Of a DNA stretch of 64,000 nucleotides, positions 58,463 to 64,000 are shown piece by piece. The position numbers and the translations under genes were made by a program. Source of the DNA: Actinomycetales bacterium UBA1383. GTDB lineage: Bacteria > Actinomycetota > Actinomycetes > Actinomycetales > Actinomycetaceae. The stretch's first letter is position 1; each line of letters opens with the position of its first letter. The notes under the pieces were generated by a model, which saw only the letters and a program-made list of their open reading frames with translations, was not told where the DNA came from and did not search any database. The stretch lies in NCBI GenBank assembly GCA_002305415.1, contig DBQX01000046.1, forward strand, positions 111,314 to 175,313, in the 5' to 3' direction.

Positions 58463-59602
58463 TCACAGGGCGGTGATGAGGATCTCCCGGAGTTCGTCGT
58501 CGGTGAGCCTGATCGGGTTGCCCGCCATGCTGGATGCGGCACGGGCCTTCGCACACGCCTCGTCGATGAGCGCATCCGTGAGTCCGAGGTCCCGGAGGGA
58601 CGGGATGCGGAACTCGGCCACCGCGTCCTCCACCCAGCCGAGCAGGGGATGGAGCCCGAACACGCCGGTCAGCAGCTCTCCTGCCACCTCGTAGCGGGTC
58701 AGGGCCGGGTTGGACGGGTCTCGCTCCCGCAGTGCACGCACGTTGACCCGGCAGACCGCCGGCAGGAGCGCCGCGCAGATGGCCCCGTGGGGCGCGTCGA
58801 TCATGCCCCCGAGCGGTCCGGCGAATCCGTGGACCGCGCCCAGCTTGGCGTTCGCGAGGGCGAGGCCGGACAGCGCGGCGCAGAGCGCCATGCCTGTCCT
58901 GGCCTCGAGGTCGGAGCCGTCCGCGAACGCCCGCCGCAGGGCGGTCCCGGCCCGCCGCAGCCCTTCACGGCAGAAGCCATCGGTGAGGGGGTTGGCGTGG
59001 AGCGAGACGAAAGGTTCGAGGCACTGTGTCACGGCGTCCATCCCGCTCGCGGCGGTCACGGCCGGCGGACAGTCCACGGTCAGGAGCGGGTCGACGAGCG
59101 CGACACGCGGCAGCATCGCCGTATCGCGGAGGCTGGCCTTGACTCCGTGCTCGGGCGAGGCCAGGACGGCGTTGGCGGTCATCTCGGCACCGGTACCCGC
59201 CGTCGTCGGGACGGCGACACACGGCAGTGACGCGGCCGGCAGTCGCTGGCCCCGCCCGATCACCTCGATGTGGTCGAGGGGGTCTGCGCCCGTCGCGGCG
59301 AGGGCGGCCACCGCCTTGGCGGCGTCGATGACCGAACCACCCCCGATCCCCACGACCACGTCGGCCCCGTGGTCACGGGCCGCGGCGACGGCGTCACGGA
59401 CGTCCTGCAGCGTGGGCTCGTGCGGCGTCCGGTGGAACGCGGGCGAGCCGAGGGACTCCAGCAGCGCACGCGAGCGCTCCGGCGCGGAGCCGGTGAGCAC
59501 GAAGGGACTGGCCCCCAGCCCGCCCACCAGTCGGGGCAGTTCCGCCGCGCGGCCGGCCCCGAACACGACCTGACCCGGGGCTGCGAAGGTGAAACTGACC
59601 AC
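58463..59602 (-). CDS. Iron-containing alcohol dehydrogenase family protein
   Basis: A 379-residue type III (iron-containing) alcohol dehydrogenase. Motifs: VFGAGRAAELPRLV, VVGIGGGSVIDAAKAVA (NAD(P) loop), VAVPTTAGTGAEMTANAVL, ALVDPLLTVDCPP (metal Asp), AASGMDAVTQCLEPFVS (metal-site Asp-x-x-Thr-x-x-x-Glu), and HGFAGPLGGMIDAPHGAICA with two metal His. Substrates in the family include ethanol, 1,3-propanediol, lactaldehyde and maleylacetate. It is 6 bases downstream of the ABM protein and probably cotranscribed. The pair is divergent from acsA and the 2-oxoacid dehydrogenase operon, suggesting a shared alcohol or acid catabolic unit. Confidence 0.9.
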   Translation of the reverse strand: MVSFTFAAPGQVVFGAGRAAELPRLVGGLGASPFVLTGSAPERSRALLESLGSPAFHRTPHEPTLQDVRDAVAAARDHGADVVVGIGGGSVIDAAKAVAALAATGADPLDHIEVIGRGQRLPAASLPCVAVPTTAGTGAEMTANAVLASPEHGVKASLRDTAMLPRVALVDPLLTVDCPPAVTAASGMDAVTQCLEPFVSLHANPLTDGFCREGLRRAGTALRRAFADGSDLEARTGMALCAALSGLALANAKLGAVHGFAGPLGGMIDAPHGAICAALLPAVCRVNVRALRERDPSNPALTRYEVAGELLTGVFGLHPLLGWVEDAVAEFRIPSLRDLGLTDALIDEACAKARAASSMAGNPIRLTDDELREILITAL

Positions 59603-59608
59603 GGCGCC

Positions 59609-59920
59609 CTACCAGTCGGCCGGGTCGAGCGGTGCGAGGACGGTGTACGGCACCCCGACCCGCGGCTCGGCCATCATGCCGGCGACCGCCTCACGCCACC
59701 TCAGGTAGTGTGCGGTCCGCTTGTGCGCGTCCGCCGCCTCCTGGGTCTCGTACACCTCGTGCAGGAGGAACCGATCGGGCTGCGACGCCGATCGCAGTAC
59801 GTCGAATCTCAGGTTCCCGGGCTCCTGGACCGAGTTCCGGTGGTTGTCGAGGGTGGCGGCGACGAACGCCTCCACGTGCTCGGGCATGACGACGACGTGT
59901 ACTGCGGTGACCACGACCAT
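59609..59920 (-). CDS. Antibiotic biosynthesis monooxygenase (ABM)-domain protein
   Basis: A 103-residue ferredoxin-like-fold protein of the ABM/YgiN/LsrG family. The pattern VTAVHVVVMPEHVEAFVAATLDNHRNSVQEPGNLRFDVLRSASQPDRFLLHEVYETQEAADAHK covers the whole domain, and HYLRWREAV ends it. Relatives are quinol monooxygenases, epimerases (LsrG) or small sugar isomerases, so the reaction is open. The ATG at 59920 has GGGGAA upstream, and TAGGCT (plus strand 59952-59957) is a likely -10. It precedes the iron alcohol dehydrogenase. Confidence 0.87.
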   Translation of the reverse strand: MVVVTAVHVVVMPEHVEAFVAATLDNHRNSVQEPGNLRFDVLRSASQPDRFLLHEVYETQEAADAHKRTAHYLRWREAVAGMMAEPRVGVPYTVLAPLDPADW

Positions 59921-60035
59921 CGGGTTCCCCTTCTGCGACGGTGACCCCTCCAGCCTAGGTCCTCCGTGCGCCTCCCGGACCGATCCGGCGAGAGCCGCCC
60001 TGTCGCCGGACGGGACCTTCGACCCTTGCGTCTGA

Positions 60036-60051
60036 TGTGACCTCCGTCACG
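60036..60051 (+). promoter_or_regulatory. CRP-family box upstream of acsA
   Basis: TGTGACCTCCGTCACG matches the actinobacterial CRP/GlxR pattern TGTGA-N6-TCACA with one mismatch. It lies only 8 bases before the acsA start, so binding would interfere with initiation or the promoter. CRP proteins control acetyl-CoA synthetase genes in other actinobacteria. Confidence 0.6.
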
Positions 60052-60059
60052 CTGACAGT

Positions 60060-61829
60060 ATGTCCCACGGTCCTCGCCCCGCAGTGATCCGGAAGGACGT
60101 CGCCAGCCTGCGCGTGCCACCGAACCTCGCGGATCACGACGCGGAGCGGCGCACCTTCACCTGGGCCGCCGCGCGCGCCCACCTCGACGGGCTGCCCGGG
60201 GGCGGCCTCAACATCGCGCACGAAGCGGTGCATCGTCACGCCCACGGGCCTCTGGCCGACCACGTCGCGTTCCGGTTCCTGGGTGGGGAGGCGCCACGTG
60301 ACGTGACCTACTCCGAGCTCTCCAGCCTCAGCAACCGGTTCGCGTGCGTGCTCCGGGGGCTCGGCATCGGCCGGGGTGACCGGCTCTTCGTGCTCACGGG
60401 CCGAATCCCGGAGCTGTACACCGCGGTGCTGGGAGGACTCACCAACGGCACCGTGGTCAGTCCCCTGTTCGCCGCCTTCGGTCCGGAACCGATCGCGACC
60501 CGGCTCACGCTCGGCTCGGCCGCCGTCCTGGTCACCACGACCTCGCAGTACCGGCGCAAGATCGCGCGGATCCGCGCGGACGTCCCCACGCTCCGCCACG
60601 TCCTCGTCGTCGACGACGACGGGAGCGGCCCCATCCCGGGCACCCTGGAGCTCGGCCCAGTCATGGCCGAGGCGTCCGATGATGTGGCGCTCGCCGCGAC
60701 GGGGCCCGAGGAGATGGCGCTGCTGCACTTCACCAGCGGGACCACGGGCAGGCCGAAGGGCGCGATCCACGTGCACGAGGCCGCCGTCACGCACTGGAGC
60801 ACCGGAAGGTTCGCCCTCGACCTGCACCCCGACGACGTCTTCTGGTGCACCGCCGACCCCGGCTGGGTGACCGGCACCTCGTACGGCATCATCGCCCCGC
60901 TGCTGCACGGCGTCACCTCGATCGTGGACGCCGGCGACTTCGATGCCCGCCGCTGGTACGGCGTCCTCGCGGAGCATCGCGTCTCCGTGTGGTACACCGC
61001 ACCAACGGCGATCCGCATGCTCATGAAGGCGGGGCCCGAGCTGGCGCACGCCCACTCGTACCCCGCGCTGCGCTTCATCGCGAGCGTCGGGGAGCCGCTG
61101 AACCCCTCGGCGGTGTGGTGGGGAGCCGAGGTGCTCGGGCTGCCGATCCACGACAACTACTGGCAGACGGAGACCGGCGGCATCATGATCGCCAACACCC
61201 CGGCGCTCGACATCAAGCCCGGCTCCATGGGCAAGCCGCTGCCCGGGGTCGAGGCCGCCATCGTGCGGCGCGACGCGAACGGCGAGGTGCGGATCGTGGA
61301 CGCTCCGGACGAGGAGGGCATCCTCGCACTACGGCGCGGCTGGCCCTCGATGATGCGCGGGTACCTCGACGACGAGGAGCGCTACCGCGCCTGCTTCGCC
61401 GGGGACTGGTACCTGACCGGCGACCTCGCGACCCGCGACGCCGACGGCTGGTTCTGGTTCGTGGGCCGCGCTGACGACGTCATCAAGTCGGCCGGGCACC
61501 TGATCGGGCCGTTCGAGGTCGAGAGCGCGCTGATGGAACATCCCGCCGTGGCGGAGGCCGGGGTGATCGGCAAGCCGGACGAACTCGTGGGCGAGGTGGT
61601 CAAGGCGTTCGTGCTCCTGCGCGAGGGCTTCACTCCTGGCGAGGCCCTCCGCCTCGAGATCCTCGCCCATGCCCGGCGGCGCCTCGGGGCCGCGGTGGCA
61701 CCCAAGGAGGTCGAGTTCGTGGACACCCTGCCCCGCACCCGCAGCGGCAAGATCATGAGGCGCCTCCTCAAGGCCCGCGAACTCGGGCTCGCGGAGGGCG
61801 ACACCTCCACCCTCGAATCGGGAGGCTGA
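60060..61829 (+). CDS. acsA: Acetyl-CoA synthetase (AcsA type)
   Basis: A 589-residue AMP-forming acyl-CoA synthetase matching Bacillus AcsA closely. Motifs: GGGLNIAHEAVHRHAH, VVSPLFAAFGPEP, LLHFTSGTTGRPKGAIHVHEA (A3, ATP), WCTADPGWVTGTSYGI (acetate pocket, Trp), DNYWQTETGG (A5), GDWYLTGDLATRDADGWFWFVGRADDVIKSAG (A7-A8) and LPRTRSGKIMRRLLKA (A10, acetylatable Lys). It makes acetyl-CoA from acetate, ATP and CoA in the cytoplasm. The ATG at 60060 follows a CRP-like box. It ends one base before the E1alpha gene, so it is the first gene of a four-gene operon. Confidence 0.93.
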   Translation: MSHGPRPAVIRKDVASLRVPPNLADHDAERRTFTWAAARAHLDGLPGGGLNIAHEAVHRHAHGPLADHVAFRFLGGEAPRDVTYSELSSLSNRFACVLRGLGIGRGDRLFVLTGRIPELYTAVLGGLTNGTVVSPLFAAFGPEPIATRLTLGSAAVLVTTTSQYRRKIARIRADVPTLRHVLVVDDDGSGPIPGTLELGPVMAEASDDVALAATGPEEMALLHFTSGTTGRPKGAIHVHEAAVTHWSTGRFALDLHPDDVFWCTADPGWVTGTSYGIIAPLLHGVTSIVDAGDFDARRWYGVLAEHRVSVWYTAPTAIRMLMKAGPELAHAHSYPALRFIASVGEPLNPSAVWWGAEVLGLPIHDNYWQTETGGIMIANTPALDIKPGSMGKPLPGVEAAIVRRDANGEVRIVDAPDEEGILALRRGWPSMMRGYLDDEERYRACFAGDWYLTGDLATRDADGWFWFVGRADDVIKSAGHLIGPFEVESALMEHPAVAEAGVIGKPDELVGEVVKAFVLLREGFTPGEALRLEILAHARRRLGAAVAPKEVEFVDTLPRTRSGKIMRRLLKARELGLAEGDTSTLESGG

Positions 61830-61830
61830 C

Positions 61831-62796
61831 ATGGGCGAGACCGACCTCCTCCTCACGCTGCTGGCGGACATGACGCGGGTGCGCCTGATGGAGGAGAAGT
61901 GCGCCGAACTCTACGGCGCCATGAAGATCAGAGGCTTCCTTCACCTCTACATCGGTGAGGAGGCCTGCGCGGTCGGTGCCCTGCATGCCCTCTCCCCCGG
62001 TGACCGGATCGTCGCGACCTACCGCGAGCACGGTCACGCCCTCGTGTGGGGCACCTCGATGCGGTCGATCATGGCGGAGATGTACGGCAAGGCAACCGGA
62101 TGCTCGCGGGGACGCGGCGGCTCCATGCACCTGTACGACGCGGCCACCGGCTTCTACGGCGGCACCGCGATCGTGGGCAGCGGACTCCCGCTGGCCGCCG
62201 GACTCGCCCTGGCCGACCTCATGCAGGGGACCGGCCGCGTGACCGCCTGCTTCTTCGGTGACGGCGCCGTCGCGGAGGGCGCGTTCCACGAGGCGATGAA
62301 CCTTGCCGCGCTCTGGCGCCTCCCGGTCCTGTACGTCTGCGAGAACAACCTCTACGCCATGGGAACCGCGCTCGTGCGGGCCCAGGCGGAGCCGGACCTC
62401 GCGGCCAAGGCACGCAGTTACGGGATGCCGGCCGTCGCCGTCGACGGCATGGACGTGCTCGCGGTGCACGAGGCGACCCGGCTGGCGGTCGAGCGGGTGC
62501 GGTCCGGCGAAGGGCCGATGTTCCTCGAACTGAGGACCTACCGCTTCCGCGCCCACTCGATGTTCGACCCGGAGCTGTACCGCGACAAGGCCGAGGTGGA
62601 GGAGTGGAAGCGGCGTGACCCGATCGAGGGGTTCGCGGCGCGGCTGACGGCGGAGGGCCTCCTCGACGAGGCCGCCCTCGCCGGCATCAGGGCCCGCGCG
62701 GCCGACGAGGTGTCCGACGCCGTCGAGTTCGCGGAGGCCTCGCCGTGGGAGCCCGTGGAGGACCTGCTCGTGGACGTGACCGGAGGACCGCGATGA
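61831..62796 (+). CDS. 2-oxoacid (pyruvate/acetoin) dehydrogenase E1 alpha subunit
   Basis: A 321-residue thiamine diphosphate-dependent E1 alpha subunit. Motifs: GEEACAVGALHALSPGDRIVATYREHGHAL, KATGCSRGRGGSMHLYDAATGFYGG (active-site loop), IVGSGLPLAAGLALA, CFFGDGAVAEGAFHEAMNLAALWRLPVLYVCENNLYAMGT (thiamine GDG...NN) and LRTYRFRAHSMFDPE (phosphorylation-loop region). The sequence style (HLYDAATGFYGGTAIVGSGLPL) is that of acetoin dehydrogenase (AcoA) or PdhA of Gram-positives; the substrate is not certain. It starts one base after acsA and overlaps the E1 beta gene by four bases (ATGA). Confidence 0.9.
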   Translation: MGETDLLLTLLADMTRVRLMEEKCAELYGAMKIRGFLHLYIGEEACAVGALHALSPGDRIVATYREHGHALVWGTSMRSIMAEMYGKATGCSRGRGGSMHLYDAATGFYGGTAIVGSGLPLAAGLALADLMQGTGRVTACFFGDGAVAEGAFHEAMNLAALWRLPVLYVCENNLYAMGTALVRAQAEPDLAAKARSYGMPAVAVDGMDVLAVHEATRLAVERVRSGEGPMFLELRTYRFRAHSMFDPELYRDKAEVEEWKRRDPIEGFAARLTAEGLLDEAALAGIRARAADEVSDAVEFAEASPWEPVEDLLVDVTGGPR

Positions 62797-63764
62797 GGAT
62801 GAGCTATCGGGAGGCGATGCGACAGGCGATGCGGGACGCCCTCGCCTCCGACCCGCGGGTGTTCCTCATGGGAGAGGACGTGGGCCGCTACGGCGGCACG
62901 TATGCCGTCTCCAAGGGCTTCTACGACGAGTTCGGGCCGGAGAGGATCCGGGACACCCCGCTCTCGGAGCTCGGGTTCGTCGGATTGGGGATCGGCGCCG
63001 CCGTCGGCGGGATGCGCCCCATCGTCGAGGTCATGACGGTCAACTTCGCGCTGCTGGCGCTCGACCAGATCGTCAACCAGGCCGCGCTGCTGCGCCACAT
63101 GTCGGGCGGCCAGTTCTCCGTGCCGCTCGTCATCCGCATGGCCACGGGAGCCGGCCGGCAGCTCGCCGCCCAGCACTCGCACAGCCTCGAGAACTGGTTC
63201 GCCCACGTGCCCGGGCTGCGGGTGCTCGCCCCCGCGACCGTCGGCGATGCCCGCGGCATGCTGGCACCCGCCCTGGCCGACCCCGATCCGGTGATCATCC
63301 TGGAGAACGCGCTGCTCTACCCCCTCGAGGACGAGGTCCCCGACGAGTGGTCCTGCGACATCTCGCGGGCAGCGATCCGTCTGCCGGGAACCCGTGCCAG
63401 CGTCATCACCCATGGCGGGAGCCTTCCCAAGGTGCTGCGGGCCGCCACCGAACTCGCCGAGGAGGGCATCGACGTGGAGGTGGTCGACCTCCGGGTGCTC
63501 CGGCCCCTCGACTGGGAGACGATCATGGCGTCCGTCCGGCACACGCACCGCGTGGTGGTCGTGGACGAGGGCTGGAGGACGGGCAGCCTCGCGGCGGAGG
63601 TCGTCGCGCGCATCGCGGAGGACTGCCTCTACGACCTCGATGCCCCACCGGTCCGGGTCTGCTCCGCCGAGGTCCCCATCCCCTACGCCAAGCACCTCGA
63701 GGACGCGGCGATTCCGCAGGTGCCGGGAGTGGTCGGGGCGGTCAGGCAGGTGCTCGGTGCGTGA
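62793..63764 (+). CDS. 2-oxoacid dehydrogenase E1 beta subunit
   Basis: A 323-residue E1 beta subunit that closes the thiamine active site with the alpha subunit. Motifs: YREAMRQAMRDALASDPRVFLMGEDVGRYGGTYAV (thiamine-contact Glu), DTPLSELGFVGLGIGAAVGGMRPIVEVMTVNFALLALDQIVNQAALLRHMSGGQ (phenylalanine and aromatic core), GAGRQLAAQHSHSLENWFAHVPGL (active-site His) and VPIPYAKHLEDAAIPQ. It begins with an ATG overlapping the alpha stop and its own stop overlaps the E2 start. E3 is not in this operon; lpdA at 9.3 kb could serve. Confidence 0.92.
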   Translation: MRMSYREAMRQAMRDALASDPRVFLMGEDVGRYGGTYAVSKGFYDEFGPERIRDTPLSELGFVGLGIGAAVGGMRPIVEVMTVNFALLALDQIVNQAALLRHMSGGQFSVPLVIRMATGAGRQLAAQHSHSLENWFAHVPGLRVLAPATVGDARGMLAPALADPDPVIILENALLYPLEDEVPDEWSCDISRAAIRLPGTRASVITHGGSLPKVLRAATELAEEGIDVEVVDLRVLRPLDWETIMASVRHTHRVVVVDEGWRTGSLAAEVVARIAEDCLYDLDAPPVRVCSAEVPIPYAKHLEDAAIPQVPGVVGAVRQVLGA

Positions 63765-64000
63765 ATTCACCCTCCCCTCGCTCGGCGCGGACATGGACGA
63801 GGGAAAGCTCGTCGAGTGGCTGGTCGCGCCGGGCGACCACGTGACGAAGGGCGACGTCGTCGCCGTCGTCGAGACCTCGAAGTCGAACATCGACGTGGAG
63901 ATCTGGACGGAGGGGACGGTCGGCGCGCTCCTCGTCGAGCCCGGCACCTGGGTGCCGGTGGGAACGGCAATCGCGACCATCCTGGAACCCGACGAGCCTC
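63757..64000 (+). CDS. 2-oxoacid dehydrogenase E2 (lipoyl domain), cut by the window end
   Basis: The first 81 codons of an E2 acyltransferase. From GTG 63757 the protein reads REFTLPSLGADMDEGKLVEW, then a lipoyl domain with the lysine in VVETSKSNIDVEIW and ends at IATILEPDEP. The sequence TSKSN at the lipoylation site is unlike the STDKVDTE of SucB, so it is a distinct E2 paralogue. The start overlaps the E1 beta stop by eight bases, so translation is coupled. The catalytic domain lies beyond the window. Confidence 0.85.
   Translation, partial: MREFTLPSLGADMDEGKLVEWLVAPGDHVTKGDVVAVVETSKSNIDVEIWTEGTVGALLVEPGTWVPVGTAIATILEPDEP

Noticed and set aside
1..64000. Mobile elements, integrases, prophage genes or genomic island borders
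   Set aside because: No transposase, recombinase or phage protein motif is seen, the three tRNA genes have no direct repeat of their 3' end nearby, and base composition is even.

Overview
The window is 64 kb of high-GC, densely packed chromosomal DNA from an actinomycete (Actinomycetota). The gene content and order match the conserved actinobacterial block known in Mycobacterium tuberculosis as roughly Rv2204c-Rv2246. In order these are an ErpA-type Fe-S protein, a glycerate-kinase-like protein, leucyl aminopeptidase, lipoyl E2, DUF4191, glnA, glnE, glnA2, panB, RNase H/acid phosphatase, DUF164, DUF3052, aceE, a PucR-type regulator and fabD-fabH-acpP-fabF. GTG and TTG starts are common. At least 14 genes have a TANNNT hexamer only 6-8 bases before the start codon, the signature of leaderless mRNAs. 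I cannot name the genus; a facultatively fermentative Propionibacteriales or Micrococcales-like organism fits, mainly because of the [FeFe]-hydrogenase.

Layout. 1-7.7 kb: frameshifted FKBP lipoprotein, erpA, degenerate glycerate kinase, DUF4333 lipoprotein, M20 dipeptidase, DUF3043 protein, aldo/keto reductase, pyrD and two small membrane proteins. 7.7-12.5 kb: pepA, lpdA and sucB. 12.5-13.8 kb: a pseudokinase where lipB-lipA often lie. 13.9-22.8 kb: nitrogen assimilation (DUF4191, glnA behind a GlnR-type box, glnE, glnA2) interrupted by a two-gene membrane unit and a histidine phosphatase. 22.9-27.2 kb: panB, map, LppM-like lipoprotein, a 24-residue membrane peptide, an SOS-box-controlled small gene and a PHB-depolymerase-like esterase. 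27.3-33.1 kb: broken CDF transporter and a four-gene operon joining a PEP-synthase-like enzyme, a MacB-type ABC transporter and a PlsY-like acyltransferase. 33.2-37.1 kb: cysE, rnpB, RNase H/phosphatase, DUF164, tRNA-Val and DUF3052. 37.3-46.4 kb: aceE, a helical repeat-like protein, the FasR-like regulator, the fab cluster and DUF3145. 46.5-51.2 kb: def, a 1063-residue [FeFe]-hydrogenase fused to an NfnB/GltD-like oxidoreductase, and an M23 peptidase. 51.4-58.4 kb: two tRNAs, zwf, metallophosphoesterase, SNF2 helicase, YbaK-like deacylase and a Thr/Pro-rich lipoprotein. 58.5-64 kb: iron alcohol dehydrogenase and ABM protein, divergent from acsA plus a 2-oxoacid dehydrogenase operon that runs off the end.

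Metabolic logic. The window is centred on acetyl-CoA and 2-oxoacids: homodimeric AceE, shared E2/E3, a second E1alpha/E1beta/E2 complex, acetyl-CoA synthetase and the type II fatty acid synthase that consumes acetyl-CoA. The hydrogenase suggests that some reductant (predicted NADP(H), perhaps ferredoxin) can be released as H2. No insertion sequence, prophage, integrase or CRISPR array is visible. No gene-free stretch exceeds 300 bases.
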